Assembly: GCF_000154785.2 (NCBI RefSeq)
Contig: NC_015730.1
Location: 3,534,001 to 3,598,000, forward strand
Source: Roseobacter litoralis Och 149
Lineage (GTDB): Bacteria; Pseudomonadota; Alphaproteobacteria; Rhodobacterales; Rhodobacteraceae
Reading direction: 5' to 3'
DNA: 64,000 bases
The notes under the pieces are model-generated. The model ran no database searches and was not told the DNA's origin. It was given only the letters and a program-made list of their open reading frames with translations. The translations under genes and the position numbers were made by a program. Positions 8,535-18,194 of this stretch are shown one piece after another; within the stretch, counting starts at the first letter, position 1, and each line of letters starts with the position of its first letter.

Positions 8535-9157
8535 CCTCGACGTCTGGAACACCGAACATCGCGTGGAGAGCTATGACCGCCCACAGGTGACCGAAGAGGT
8601 GATGGCCACTTATCTCGCCGTTATCCTCGACCTGCATTTTCACCGCGTCGTCGCTGGTCAGTGCGCAATCGCGTAACGCGCACCACCCGACTGGAAAAAC
8701 CCCATCATCTTCGAACGGAAAATGGCCTAAACGAGCGCTCGGAGCGGCCTTAAAATGCGACCGAACCACGTAGCTTCTTAAGATTGGCCGCAACGCACGT
8801 ACCAGCATGTCGCAAGAAGATTGCAGTGCGACGCGGATAGCAGAAAGAACGTCGTTGTTGCTGCGGCTTAGCGACAGTTTCAATTCATGGTACTGAATTG
8901 CCGGTTCATTGTACGCGGGTCAATCGGCGGCCCCGCATCGTCCAGAGTAACAGGATATGAGCGTGGCGGAGACACAATTGGACCTTTATGCGGCACGGTA
9001 ACCCGAAGATGGGCTTGACGCCACGCGTGAAGGTGTTTGACTAGGCCCACGTCGCCCGTTCGGCGGCGAAAGAAAAGCAGATCAACTGCATCACTCTGCC
9101 GAATGAAACATCGGCAACTGCACGCCACTCGCGCGTGTTCCAACAGAGAGGAAGAAC
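8535..9157 (+). other. 623-bp stretch without a convincing gene
   Basis: After the amidohydrolase stop there is a short open stretch to about 8677 in another frame (DVWNTEHRVESYDRPQVT...), which reads like the broken end of a protein I cannot name. Several frames remain open on the minus strand, but none has a recognisable domain or start. The likely interpretation is decayed coding sequence. GAGAGGAAG just before 9158 is the RBS of the next gene. Confidence 0.4.
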
Positions 9158-10819
9158 ATGACATTTTTCACAAGCACCGGCAAACCATTGCCGCGGTCCG
9201 TACTGGACTCTGCTGCGAAGTCCGGAAACGACGCCGTGAGCCGCCGCGAATTTTTGGCGCTGGCGAGCGCTTTCGGTGCTACATCCGCGACCGCCTATGC
9301 GATGCTTGGCCTGAGCGCGCCCAAGGCGCATGCTGCCGCACATACGATGGGTGGCACAGTCCGCATTCAGCAAGAAGTCCGCGCGTTAAAAGACCCACGC
9401 ACCTATGACTGGAGCCAGATCGCAAACTTCAGCCGTGGCTGGCTTGAGTATCTCGTTCACTACGAAAACGATGGCACCTTTACAGGCAAGCTGCTCGAAA
9501 GCTGGGAGATCAACGACGACGCGACTGTTTACACCCTGAACGTACGACAGGGCGTCAAATGGAACGACGGCAGCGATTTCACTGCGGAAGACGTGGCACG
9601 CAATATCATCGGATGGTGCGACAAAAGCCTCGAGGGCAATTCCATGGCTGGCCGCTTTGCAACCCTGATTGACCCAAATACGGAAAAGGCCATCGACGGC
9701 GCAGTCGAGGTCGTGGACAGCCACACCGTGCGCCTCAATCTGCCAACAGCGGACATCTCGCTGATCCCCGGCATGGCCGACTATCCTGCGGCGATTATTC
9801 CGGAGGGTTTTTCCGCGGAAACGATGCTCGACAATCCGATTGGTACCGGGCCTTACCTGCCTGAATCGCTGGAAGTCGGCGTGAAAGCCGTGCTTGTGCG
9901 CAACGAAGGTCACACGTGGTGGAACGCAGGCAATGGTGCCTGGCTGGACCGGGTTGAGTATATCGACTACGGCACAGATCCCTCCGCGTTCGTGGCGGCG
10001 GCAGAGGCCGAAGAGATCGACATGACCTATTCTATTGAAGGTGATTTCATTGACGTCTTTGACACTCTGGATGGCTGGCAAAACAACGCAGTTGTGACAG
10101 GTGCGACGATCGTGATCCGTCCCAACCAATTGGCCGAGGTCGACGGCATCAAGCCCTACGAGGACAAACGCGTCCGTCAGGCCATTTCGATGGCCGTCGA
10201 CAACGCAATTCTGCTTGAACTGGGCGCCGCAGGTCGTGGTGAAGTTGCCGAAAATCACCACGTTGGCCCGATGCACCCGGAATATGCCGAATTGCCCCCG
10301 CGCAAATATGATCCGGCCGCAGCCAAAGCCCTGATGGACGAGGCGGGCATGGGAGATTTCGAGCATGAACTGTTCTCGATCGACGATGCCTGGCGCAAGG
10401 ATACAACAGACGCCGTTGCAGCCCAGCTGCGCGATGCCGGTATCAGTGTGAAGCGGACAATCCTGCCCGGTTCGACATTCTGGAACGACTGGACGAAGTA
10501 TCCGTTCTCCTCGACCAACTGGAACCACCGGCCCCTTGGCGTCCAGATTTGGGCACTTGCATATCGGTCCGGAGAGGCATGGAACGAATTCGGCTGGGCG
10601 AACGATGAATTTGACGCCATCCTGACTAAGGCACTTGCCACACCCGATCTGGAAGCCCGCCGCGCTCTCATGATGAAGGGTCAGGCGATCGTTCAGGACG
10701 AAGGTGTAACGATCCAGCCCTATTGGCGGTCGCTTTATAACCACACCAGAGAAGGTCTGGTGGGCGGCGAGCACCACATCTCTTTCGAAATCCGCCCAGA
10801 ACAAATGGCCTGGACGTAA
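9158..10819 (+). CDS. Tat-exported ABC transporter solute-binding protein (family 5)
   Basis: The 553-residue product belongs to the DppA/OppA-type family of periplasmic binding proteins: [21 protein letters not shown] and [15 protein letters not shown] are the family signature. The N-terminus carries a twin-arginine motif (SRREFLAL) followed by a hydrophobic stretch and AHA cleavage site, so the folded protein is exported by Tat. RBS GAGAGGAAG precedes the ATG. No permease or ATPase gene lies beside it, so it is an orphan; substrate (peptide, opine or nickel) is unknown. Confidence 0.88.
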   Translation: MTFFTSTGKPLPRSVLDSAAKSGNDAVSRREFLALASAFGATSATAYAMLGLSAPKAHAAAHTMGGTVRIQQEVRALKDPRTYDWSQIANFSRGWLEYLVHYENDGTFTGKLLESWEINDDATVYTLNVRQGVKWNDGSDFTAEDVARNIIGWCDKSLEGNSMAGRFATLIDPNTEKAIDGAVEVVDSHTVRLNLPTADISLIPGMADYPAAIIPEGFSAETMLDNPIGTGPYLPESLEVGVKAVLVRNEGHTWWNAGNGAWLDRVEYIDYGTDPSAFVAAAEAEEIDMTYSIEGDFIDVFDTLDGWQNNAVVTGATIVIRPNQLAEVDGIKPYEDKRVRQAISMAVDNAILLELGAAGRGEVAENHHVGPMHPEYAELPPRKYDPAAAKALMDEAGMGDFEHELFSIDDAWRKDTTDAVAAQLRDAGISVKRTILPGSTFWNDWTKYPFSSTNWNHRPLGVQIWALAYRSGEAWNEFGWANDEFDAILTKALATPDLEARRALMMKGQAIVQDEGVTIQPYWRSLYNHTREGLVGGEHHISFEIRPEQMAWT

Positions 10820-10838
10820 ACCAAACCTTTAACTACGG

Positions 10839-10866
10839 GGGGCCGCGCCACAGGCGTGGCCCCTTT
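10839..10866 (+). terminator. Hairpin terminator of the solute-binding gene
   Basis: An 11-bp GC-rich stem (GGGGCCGCGCC at 10839-10849, GGCGTGGCCCC at 10853-10863, one G-T pair) with a 3-base loop is followed by only three T. It lies 20 bases after the stop at 10819. Confidence 0.65.
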
Positions 10867-11388
10867 CCTATTGATCGCGTGAAGGCGCAGGAGATGTGCA
10901 ACAGGCTCAATCGCAAGCTGGCGGACACTCGGTACGCGCGCGCCCCTGATGAACCCATCCGGGACTGAAACCTAGGCCGCCGAAATCATGAGCCTGACAG
11001 GCATGGGCGCAGAGTTCCCCGACAGATTCGCTGCAATTGCCCGTCTTCCAATTGCCGTTTTAAAGCGTCTGACGAAATAACTGGAACACCATGTACCACG
11101 TAACGCGTTGAAATCTCTGATTTCAGGCAGCGTCGCGTGATTCAGGTTTTTCGCATGACGCTTTAAGCTTCTGGCGTTGCGGTTGATCATTGTCATCGAA
11201 CTGGCCGCCGTTCTCTAGCTTCGGGCCGGTGCCGCCGCCTTGGTCATGGCGTTTTCCGGCCTCACCGCACCCGAAACTGCGCGCCCATCGACCATATGGG
11301 GTTCGACTGCTTTTGCCACGATCTACGCGCATGGTACGCGGATCTAAGCGGTCCGAAGACCCTAAGCGTATTTTGCGCCGCAGTTGTC
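10867..11388 (+). other. Non-coding or decayed stretch holding repeat copy 1
   Basis: Apart from the inverted-repeat element at 11064-11162, no frame has a recognisable domain. The plus strand between 11194 and 11346 reads as hydrophobic protein-like sequence interrupted by a TAG (near 11216), so it could be a gene remnant. It lies between two convergent genes. Confidence 0.35.
11064..11162. repeat. 99-bp inverted-repeat element, copy 1
   Basis: The element begins AGCGTCTGACGAAATA and ends TTTTTCGCATGACGCT; the ends are imperfect inverted repeats of about 22 bases. Inside are further palindromes (GAAATC/GATTTC, CACGTAACGC against GCGTCGCGTG). It is about 90 percent identical by eye to the copy at 23525 and shares length with it. 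It lies between convergent genes. Confidence 0.85.
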
Positions 11389-11844
11389 CTATTTCATTGC
11401 GTGCTTTGCGATGAGCCGTGCCTCACTGACGAGGGAGACCATATCCGCCACATTCAGCCCCAACACCTTACTATCCGTCGGGCAGCGGGATAAATGCGTA
11501 TCCACCATATCACACAAACGCCATGCAGCGCGCGGTTGCAGCATCAGCACCTTGAGGCGCGCATTGGCGAGTTGAATGAGGGCCAGCACCATGTCACGTT
11601 CGGGGCTTGGATCTTTAGTCTGGATCCAGACCGCCTCCAACACTTCATGGGACTCCCAGAAATACCCGGCGTCATAATACAGCCGCCCGGCAATAAATGC
11701 GGGCGTCTTGTGCAACTCCCCTACCGGAACATGCGGCGTGACCGAGCGCTTGATCGGGTCGAACCAGTCGTCGTGATGCCGCGGACTGAAACCCGGTACA
11801 TAGACATGCGGTGGCATCGGAATGTCGTGAGAGGAATTAAGCAC
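11389..11844 (-). CDS. DUF309 domain protein
   Basis: The 151-residue product contains the DUF309 signature, RLYYDAGYFWESHEVLEAVW, at about residues 53-72, with the second helix LALIQLANARLKV. These are small all-helical proteins of unknown function. The start is GTG 11844, with GGAG seven bases upstream on the minus strand. It has no operon partner; downstream lies repeat copy 1. Confidence 0.85.
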   Translation of the reverse strand: MLNSSHDIPMPPHVYVPGFSPRHHDDWFDPIKRSVTPHVPVGELHKTPAFIAGRLYYDAGYFWESHEVLEAVWIQTKDPSPERDMVLALIQLANARLKVLMLQPRAAWRLCDMVDTHLSRCPTDSKVLGLNVADMVSLVSEARLIAKHAMK

Positions 11845-12189
11845 GGCATTGCTCCAAATTAGGCAGGTTAGACACAGGGGTTAAGGTGGCTCCGCAGAAA
11901 ATACGCATTTTAAGCTGGCACCGACGGGTCTGGCACTCAGGCCCGTCAGTACCATAACGGCGCATATTCGTTTGCTGGCCGCAAGATTACGCGCCACGAT
12001 TGCCTCTTGCCTTGCCTCCCAGCGGCAAGTGGCCGTCATATCTGTGACACGCGTAACCGTATGCAACTCGAATCCCTCCCAAGACCCTGCAAACGCCACC
12101 GGGAGCATCCTGCACTAACTGTCGCCCATCGCAAGTTGTTCCGGCAACAATTCCACAGTCATCTCCCTTTTTGGGCGAACTATTACACT
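11845..12189. other. 345-bp gap between DUF309 gene and TRAP operon
   Basis: The only candidate is a minus-strand frame at 11881-12108 (75 codons, start ATG with GCAGG adjacent) with an exported-like beginning (LPVAFAGSWEGFE). It has no recognisable family and looks either like a decayed lipoprotein or chance. Nothing else is supported. Confidence 0.35.
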
Positions 12190-13545
12190 TTAAACGGGAA
12201 TTAGAAACAGCGTAATCGCTGGAAACGCGACCAGCACCGCAACCCGCACGATATCAGAGCCGACAAAGAACAATACGGCTTTGTATGTTTGTGTAATCGG
12301 CGTCTCACGATCCATCGCATTTATGATGAAAAGGTTCATGCCAACAGGCGGCGTGATCAGGCCCACTTCAACCACAATCAAAACGAGGATACCGAACCAG
12401 ATGGCCACATGTTCCGGCGACATCCCAAAATCCATCGCCGAGATCACAGGGAAAAAGATCGGAACGGTCAGCAGGATCATCGACAGGCTGTCCATCAGGC
12501 AGCCGAATACAAGATAAAACAGCAGGATGATCGACAGGACAAACCACGGGCTATAGTCCTGCGCCAGCACCCAGTCTGCCATGAACTGCGGCACGCCGGA
12601 GAGCGCCAGAAATCCATTATAAAAACTGGCTCCCAACACGATGAAAAAGATCATCGCGGTCGTGCGGCCCGTCCCCAAGAGACATTCCTTGAACGTCTGC
12701 CAAGTCAGGCTGCGCGACACCACGGCAATCAGCCCTGTACCTGCCGCACCGATCGCGGCCCCCTCGGTTGGGGTAAACCAGCCCAGATATATGCCCCCGA
12801 CGACCACGCCAAAAATGGCCAGCACAGGCCATGTCGCCCCCAAAGCGCGCCACCGATCGCCCATGGGCACAGGCGCGCGCGTGCCGGCTGCATCGGGGTA
12901 AAGGCGCACATATAGTGAGATGGTGAGCATATACCCCAGCGCCGCAAGAATGCCGGGAATGAACGCCGCAAGAAACAGCTTTGCGATGTTCTGCTCGGTG
13001 ATGATCGCATAGATCACCAGAATAACTGACGGTGGGATCAGAATGCCAAGCGTCCCGCCAGCAGCAAGGGTCGCCGTGGAAAACCCGCCGGAATAGCCGT
13101 AGCGGCGCAATTCGGGCAAGGCGACCTTGGACATTGTGGCCGCCGTCGCCAAAGACGATCCGCAAATCGCACCAAAGCCCGCGCAAGCCCCAACCGCCGC
13201 CATGGCAACACCGCCCCGCCGATGGCCCAGAAAGCTTTCCGCCGCCTTGAAAAGGGCCTTGGACAGACCCGAAAGCGTTGCAAACTGCCCCATCAGCAAA
13301 AACAGCGGGATGATCGTCAGGGAGTAATTCGAAAAGGTGGTATAGGTCTCGGATTTGAGCTTTGCAAGCAACGGCACCGGGTTGCCATTCATCGCGTAAT
13401 ACCATCCGCCAAACCCGCAGAGCAACATCGCCAGCCCAATCGGCGCGCGCAAAAACACCATGCCCAGCAGCACCAGAAAAGACCAAAAGCCAAGCTCGAG
13501 CCTGTCCATCTGGGCAAAGGGTAAAAGGTCAAGCAACGTTGTCAT
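12190..13545 (-). CDS. dctM: TRAP transporter large permease (DctM family)
   Basis: The 451-residue integral membrane protein has about 12 helices and the DctM features: FLRAPIGLAMLLCG near the N-terminus, GAICGSSLATAATMSKVALPEL in the middle, and LGILIPPSVILVIYAI. It forms the sodium-coupled channel of the tripartite transporter with DctQ and DctP. Start ATG 13545. It is last gene of the P-Q-M operon, six bases after dctQ. C-terminal PPVGMNLFIINAM is a further family motif. Confidence 0.93.
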   Translation of the reverse strand: MTTLLDLLPFAQMDRLELGFWSFLVLLGMVFLRAPIGLAMLLCGFGGWYYAMNGNPVPLLAKLKSETYTTFSNYSLTIIPLFLLMGQFATLSGLSKALFKAAESFLGHRRGGVAMAAVGACAGFGAICGSSLATAATMSKVALPELRRYGYSGGFSTATLAAGGTLGILIPPSVILVIYAIITEQNIAKLFLAAFIPGILAALGYMLTISLYVRLYPDAAGTRAPVPMGDRWRALGATWPVLAIFGVVVGGIYLGWFTPTEGAAIGAAGTGLIAVVSRSLTWQTFKECLLGTGRTTAMIFFIVLGASFYNGFLALSGVPQFMADWVLAQDYSPWFVLSIILLFYLVFGCLMDSLSMILLTVPIFFPVISAMDFGMSPEHVAIWFGILVLIVVEVGLITPPVGMNLFIINAMDRETPITQTYKAVLFFVGSDIVRVAVLVAFPAITLFLIPV

Positions 13546-13551
13546 GAAGGG

Positions 13552-14124
13552 TTATGCCTGCGGCAACAGGCTGCGGCCCGTCACGCTTTCGTACACACGC
13601 ATGATCGCACAATAGACCGCCACGATGCAGGTTACGACTGAGGCGGCAAAGCTGGCCGCATAGGCCCACCACAGGGGAAATTGCAAAAACAGCGTCGTTT
13701 CACCATTGCCGTAGTACCTTTGCAGCCCGCCAAAAAGCTGCACGCTGATCAGGATCAGGCATGCGGTCAGAATAACCTCCCAGAACGCCATCACATAGCG
13801 CGTCACGGCCTGCGGCAGGTTTGACGTGAACACATCGACGGTGGCGTGGCCGCTGTACAGCTGACAGATCGGAAAGAACGAAAATATCGCAAAGGCGACC
13901 CCGGCCTCCAGCAACTCGTAACTGCCTTTGACTTCCCCCACACCAAGGTCGAGCAAAGTACGAGAAAACGCGCCCAAGGCACGGGATGCAAAATCCGTAT
14001 GCAAGAAATCGCCAAGCGACCGGCCAACAATCGACACTGTGGTCAACATGATCAGCGCCACCAGAACAAAGCCCCCGATGATCGCGGTGCTCCGGGCGAG
14101 CAGTTTCACAGCCTGATGCATCAT
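13552..14124 (-). CDS. dctQ: TRAP transporter small permease (DctQ family)
   Basis: About 190 residues with four hydrophobic helices, including GGFVLVALIMLTTVSIVGRSLG at the N-terminus and the last near residue 155. DctQ proteins hold the large permease and binding protein together. The frame opens at GTG 14136; ATG 14124 after GGTGGGGC is preferred, and ATG 14121 is adjacent. It lies between dctP and dctM. An insert of about 20 residues after the first helix (HTDFASRALGAFSRT) is longer than in the smallest DctQ proteins. Confidence 0.88.
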   Translation of the reverse strand: MMHQAVKLLARSTAIIGGFVLVALIMLTTVSIVGRSLGDFLHTDFASRALGAFSRTLLDLGVGEVKGSYELLEAGVAFAIFSFFPICQLYSGHATVDVFTSNLPQAVTRYVMAFWEVILTACLILISVQLFGGLQRYYGNGETTLFLQFPLWWAYAASFAASVVTCIVAVYCAIMRVYESVTGRSLLPQA

Positions 14125-14181
14125 GATCTGCCCCACCGGGGGCGTTTTGGGGCGGGCATGTTCACAATCACGTAAAAGGGG

Positions 14182-15219
14182 TTATTCGGTGTATTGATCA
14201 ATCAGCATCCGCGCCTCGTCGATCAACGCCTGACCATCAATGCCCTTTTCGGACATTTCCGCGACCCACTCGTCATAGATGGGTGCCGCAACATCGCGCC
14301 ATGCCTGTGCCTCATCTGCGGTCAGGGTCACAATTGTGTTGCCCCGGTCCGCTGCAAGTTGGCGCGCGGGTGCGTCATTGTCTTCCATGAGACCGCCCGC
14401 AAAGACCGAGAATTCCAGCCCGGAATTATCATCAATGATCTGACGCAAATCATCCGGCAGGCTGTCATAGCGGTCTTTATTCATGGCCAGCACAAAGGTC
14501 AGAACATACAGCGCGTTGCCGGTGAATTCGGTGTGATTGTCCACCAGTTCAGGGATTTTCAGGGCTGTGGTCACTTCCCAAGGGATTGTGGTGCCGTCGA
14601 TGACACCTTTGGACAGCCCCTCAGGTACCGCAGGCACGGGCATGCCCACCGGCGCGGCCCCGACCTTTTCCAGCAGGGAATTCACAAGCCGCGAGCCACC
14701 GCGGATTTTCATCCCTTCCATATCGGCGGGCGTGCGCACTTCTCTGTTGGAATGGATGATGCCCGGCCCGTGAACCCATGTCCCCAGGATTTCCACGTCC
14801 TGAAAATCCGTGTCCTTCATATGGGTTTCGAACATTTCCCAATAGGCACGGGACGCCGCACGGGCGTTGGTCATCATGAAGGGCAGTTCAAACACTTCGG
14901 TCTGCGGAAACCGGCCCGGCGTATAGCCCACGACCGTCCAGACCACATCGGCAACACCATCAATCGCCTGATCCATCAATTCCGGTGGACGACCGCCAAG
15001 CTGCATGGATGGAAAGCGGTCGATCTTGATCCGGCCCTCGCTTGCCTCTTCGACGTTATCCGCCCAGACATCGAGGATCAGCTTAGGCACATTGGCCTGC
15101 GGTGGCAAAAACTGATGCAGGGTCAGTGTCACTTCCTGAGCCGATGCAGCACCACCAACGCCCAAGGATAAAGCGGCGGCTGCGACCAAGTTCAAAAACC
15201 GCTTACGTGAAATCATCAT
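14182..15219 (-). CDS. dctP: TRAP transporter solute-binding protein (DctP family)
   Basis: The start is ATG 15219, preceded on the minus strand by GGGGGGAG at seven bases; ATG 15216 is adjacent. The frame continues upstream to 15348 without protein-like sequence. The 345-residue product has a signal peptide (KRFLNLVAAAALSLGVGGAASA) and DctP features such as LHQFLPPQANVPK, VHGPGIIHSNREVRTPADM, and GMKIRGGSRL. It captures a carboxylate-type substrate in the periplasm; the exact ligand cannot be told. First gene of the operon. Confidence 0.92.
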   Translation of the reverse strand: MMISRKRFLNLVAAAALSLGVGGAASAQEVTLTLHQFLPPQANVPKLILDVWADNVEEASEGRIKIDRFPSMQLGGRPPELMDQAIDGVADVVWTVVGYTPGRFPQTEVFELPFMMTNARAASRAYWEMFETHMKDTDFQDVEILGTWVHGPGIIHSNREVRTPADMEGMKIRGGSRLVNSLLEKVGAAPVGMPVPAVPEGLSKGVIDGTTIPWEVTTALKIPELVDNHTEFTGNALYVLTFVLAMNKDRYDSLPDDLRQIIDDNSGLEFSVFAGGLMEDNDAPARQLAADRGNTIVTLTADEAQAWRDVAAPIYDEWVAEMSEKGIDGQALIDEARMLIDQYTE

Positions 15220-15371
15220 ATCTGTTCTCCCCCCGAGCAACTGTTTGGCATGGTCACGCAACTGGCCTGACCGCCTGCTTAAAACGCTAAGGCAGATGGA
15301 AAAGCTTGTCACCCATGTTTGTGAACTCATCGGCCGGTCCGGCCTCAAAGAGGGTAAGCGAAAAAGTGGAA

Positions 15372-15448
<77 letters not shown>

Positions 15449-15501
15449 ATCGAAGCGTCAGTTATTCCAGCCCGCTCTGACCGTCAAGGCACAATCCGCG
15501 T

Positions 15502-16536
15502 TTACTGCCCGCGAACCGCGTCAATCATGCGCTGCACATTATCCGGGTCTGCATCCGGCGTGATGCCGTGACCGAGGTTAAAGATATGCGGCCCGCCTGA
15601 AAACGCCTTTACGATCGCGCGCGTCTCATCAATCAGGGCCTGCCCGCCCGTCACCATATGGCTCGACGCCAGATTACCCTGCACGCAACCATCGACCTGC
15701 ACATTAGCCGCCGCCCAGTCCGCGCTGACCGAATTATCGAGGGCGACGCAATCCACGCCAGTGGCTTTTGCGAATCCGATGTAGCCATCCCCTGCCTCAC
15801 GCGGGAAGCCAATGACCGGAGTATCCGGATGGCGCGCCTTGATCGCGGCGGTGATCTCGCGCGCAGGTTCCAACGCGTATTTCTGGAAATCCGCGCCCTT
15901 CAGCGACCCGGCCCAACTGTCAAAAATCTTGACCACCTCTGCCCCGGCCTCAATCTGTTTGGACAGATATTCGATGGTGCCCTGTGTGATCCGCGCCAGA
16001 AGTGCCTCGAACAATTCCCGGTTTTCGTCTTTCAGCGCATGCGCAGGTGCCTGATCGGGCGTGCCGCGCCCGGCAATCATATAGGTCGCCACCGTCCAGG
16101 GTGCCCCGGCAAAACCGATCAGCGTCGTTTCCTGTGGCAGCTCCTGGCGCAGAATACGCACGGTTTCGTAGATCGGGTTCAGAACCGCGTCGATCTCGCC
16201 CACCGGCTTGAGCTTGTCAAAATCCGCCTGTGTTGTGATGGTGGACAACCTCGGCCCCTCGCCCGTGACAAACCACAAATCCGCCCCCAAAGCTTGCGGC
16301 AACAGCAGGATGTCGGCAAACAGAATGGCCGCATCGAACCCGTAGCGCCGGATCGGCTGCAACGTCACCTCGGCGGCCAATTCCGGATTGTAACACAGCG
16401 ACAGGAAATCACCGGCCTGCGCGCGCGTCGCTTTGTATTCGGGCAGATATCGCCCTGCCTGACGCATCATCCAGATTGGAGGGGTGGGAAGTGTTTCGCC
16501 TGCCAAAGAGCGCAGGATGGTTTTTGCCGCAGCCAT
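15502..16536 (-). CDS. hemE: Uroporphyrinogen decarboxylase
   Basis: The 344-residue enzyme decarboxylates uroporphyrinogen III to coproporphyrinogen III in heme and bacteriochlorophyll synthesis. Motifs are [16 protein letters not shown] near the N-terminus, [16 protein letters not shown] in the middle, and [13 protein letters not shown] at the end. ATG 16536 follows GAGGA by six bases. It is divergent from hemC; the shared 97 to 103-bp region contains a near-consensus PpsR-type palindrome (16605-16622). Confidence 0.96.
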   Translation of the reverse strand: MAAAKTILRSLAGETLPTPPIWMMRQAGRYLPEYKATRAQAGDFLSLCYNPELAAEVTLQPIRRYGFDAAILFADILLLPQALGADLWFVTGEGPRLSTITTQADFDKLKPVGEIDAVLNPIYETVRILRQELPQETTLIGFAGAPWTVATYMIAGRGTPDQAPAHALKDENRELFEALLARITQGTIEYLSKQIEAGAEVVKIFDSWAGSLKGADFQKYALEPAREITAAIKARHPDTPVIGFPREAGDGYIGFAKATGVDCVALDNSVSADWAAANVQVDGCVQGNLASSHMVTGGQALIDETRAIVKAFSGGPHIFNLGHGITPDADPDNVQRMIDAVRGQ

Positions 16537-16604
16537 GATCGTCCTCTTCGTAACTCAAAACGTTGGTCTTCGTCTCAGCCGGTATTGTCAAGTCACAGAC
16601 GGGT

Positions 16605-16622
16605 TGTCAGGATAAATTGACG
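16605..16622. promoter_or_regulatory. PpsR/CrtJ-like box in hemE-hemC region
   Basis: TGTC-N10-GACG lies between the divergent genes, 18 bases before the hemC start. The family consensus is TGTC-N10-GACA, so the last base deviates. PpsR-type repressors are known to act on tetrapyrrole genes in related phototrophs. Confidence 0.4.
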
Positions 16623-16639
16623 CGCTTAAAGAGGTGATC

Positions 16640-17584
16640 ATGACAGTAAAGCTTCCTTCCCCCGACTCGCCCCTCAAAATCGGCACCCGTGGCTCGCCCT
16701 TGGCGATGGCTCAGGCGTTTGAAACCCGTGCGCGCCTGATGCAAGCCTTTGATTTACCTGAGGATGCCTTCTCCATCGTTGTGATCAAAGTCACCGGTGA
16801 CATGATTCAGGATCGCGCGCTGAAAGACATCGGTGGCAAGGGCCTTTTCACCCGTGAAATCGAAGAAGATCTGCTGTCAGAAAAAATTGACATCGCGGTG
16901 CATTCGATGAAGGACATGCCGACACTGCAACCGGACGGGCTGGTCCTTGACACCTATCTGCCGCGCGAGGATGTGCGTGATGCGTTTGTATCCCCCACAC
17001 TGAGCGGTATCGCTGATCTGGCGCAGGGCGCGGTGGTTGGCACCTCAAGTCTGCGGCGCAAGGCACAGCTGCTCAACCGTCGCCCGGACCTGAATGTGGT
17101 CGAATTTCGCGGCAATGTGCAGACGCGGCTGAAAAAGCTGGCCGATGGGGTGGCGGAATGTACCTTTCTGGCCTCTGCTGGCCTGAACCGGCTGAAAATG
17201 GACGAGGTGCCAGCAACGCCGATTGAGGCGGATGAAATGCTGCCTGCCGTTGCACAGGGGGCCATTGGCATCGAACGCCGGATGGCGGATCAAAACACCG
17301 CTGATTTACTAAGCGCAATCCATCACATTGAAACCGGCCAGCGTCTGACGGCGGAGCGGAGCTTCCTGCTGACGCTCGACGGGTCATGTGAAACGCCCAT
17401 CGCGGGCTTGGCTGAACTTGATGGTGATCAGCTGCGGCTGCGCGGTGAAGTGCTGCGGCCAGACGGATCGGAGTCTCTGGCGGGCGAACGCAGCGGCCCA
17501 ATTGCGGACGGCGCAGAAATGGGGCGCATACTTGCGCAGGAACTTCTGGACCGTGCCGGGCCCAAGTTTTTCGAGTGGCATTGA
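16640..17584 (+). CDS. hemC: Hydroxymethylbilane synthase (porphobilinogen deaminase)
   Basis: The enzyme of about 314 residues joins four porphobilinogens. Seen are IGTRGSPLAMAQA at the N-terminus, HSMKDMP, VGTSSLRRKAQLL, and GSCETPIAGLA, which holds the cysteine that binds the dipyrromethane cofactor. ATG 16640 sits just after GAGGTG; the frame also allows a GTG at 16634. It is divergent from hemE, the next tetrapyrrole step but one, and probably co-regulated through the shared region. Confidence 0.96.
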   Translation: MTVKLPSPDSPLKIGTRGSPLAMAQAFETRARLMQAFDLPEDAFSIVVIKVTGDMIQDRALKDIGGKGLFTREIEEDLLSEKIDIAVHSMKDMPTLQPDGLVLDTYLPREDVRDAFVSPTLSGIADLAQGAVVGTSSLRRKAQLLNRRPDLNVVEFRGNVQTRLKKLADGVAECTFLASAGLNRLKMDEVPATPIEADEMLPAVAQGAIGIERRMADQNTADLLSAIHHIETGQRLTAERSFLLTLDGSCETPIAGLAELDGDQLRLRGEVLRPDGSESLAGERSGPIADGAEMGRILAQELLDRAGPKFFEWH

Positions 17585-17752
17585 GAACAAAACCTTCGGC
17601 ACGCAGGTCTCGACCGCATTCCATTTTGCCACAAAGCGATATGTAGTATTTGATTTTTCTCAAGAGGTTGCGCATGCTACGCATCTCTGCGGGCAATGCC
17701 GTCCGCCGTTTTCTATAAAAAGACCCTTAGCTAAAAACGATCAGGATACTTC

Positions 17753-18175
17753 ATGATTTACTCATCTTTCGGACAACATACGCGCTCACTCATCTCCTCC
17801 AGATTCTGCGCAACGGCGATCGCCGCTGGCATTGCGTTATGTGCGTCCAGTGCCGTTCATGCACAAACGTTCATGACCCAAGGTGAACTTTTGGCCACGA
17901 TACCAGGAAGCCAAATGTCCGGTGTATCAAATCAGGATAACAAAACGCCTTGGGTCCAAGCCTATAGCAAGGCAACCCAAAAGAAGACCGGTAAATACAA
18001 CGGTATCTGGGGTGGCAAGGACAAATACACCGGCGAATTCTTTGTGAAAGGCGACCAGTGGTGCGAAAAAGGCGACTGGGGGCAAAAGTGCTGGAGCGTA
18101 GAACGCGTCAGCGCAAAAGAACTGCGCATCTACGATAATGGAAAGCCCAAAAAGAACACATGGATGCTGAAATAG
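17753..18175 (+). CDS. Secreted protein of unknown function
   Basis: The 140-residue product starts at ATG 17753 after AGGA. A signal peptide with hydrophobic core (ATAIAAGIALCASS) ends at AHA near residue 37. The mature part contains GELLATIPGSQMSG, KYTGEFFVKGDQWCEKGDWG and CWSV, a two-Cys beta pattern seen in small periplasmic proteins of Rhodobacteraceae. I cannot name the family. It stands alone between hemC and hemF, with no sign of linkage to heme synthesis. Confidence 0.7.
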   Translation: MIYSSFGQHTRSLISSRFCATAIAAGIALCASSAVHAQTFMTQGELLATIPGSQMSGVSNQDNKTPWVQAYSKATQKKTGKYNGIWGGKDKYTGEFFVKGDQWCEKGDWGQKCWSVERVSAKELRIYDNGKPKKNTWMLK

Positions 18176-18194
18176 CGCGTCGCCTGCCGACCCG

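Noticed and set aside
8371..8883. 170-codon minus-strand frame after the amidohydrolase
   Set aside because: Overlaps the amidohydrolase end and has no recognisable domain; perhaps a decayed region, not a gene.
11881..12108. 75-codon minus-strand frame with exported-like N-terminus
   Set aside because: Weak start and no family; kept only as a note in the gap entry.
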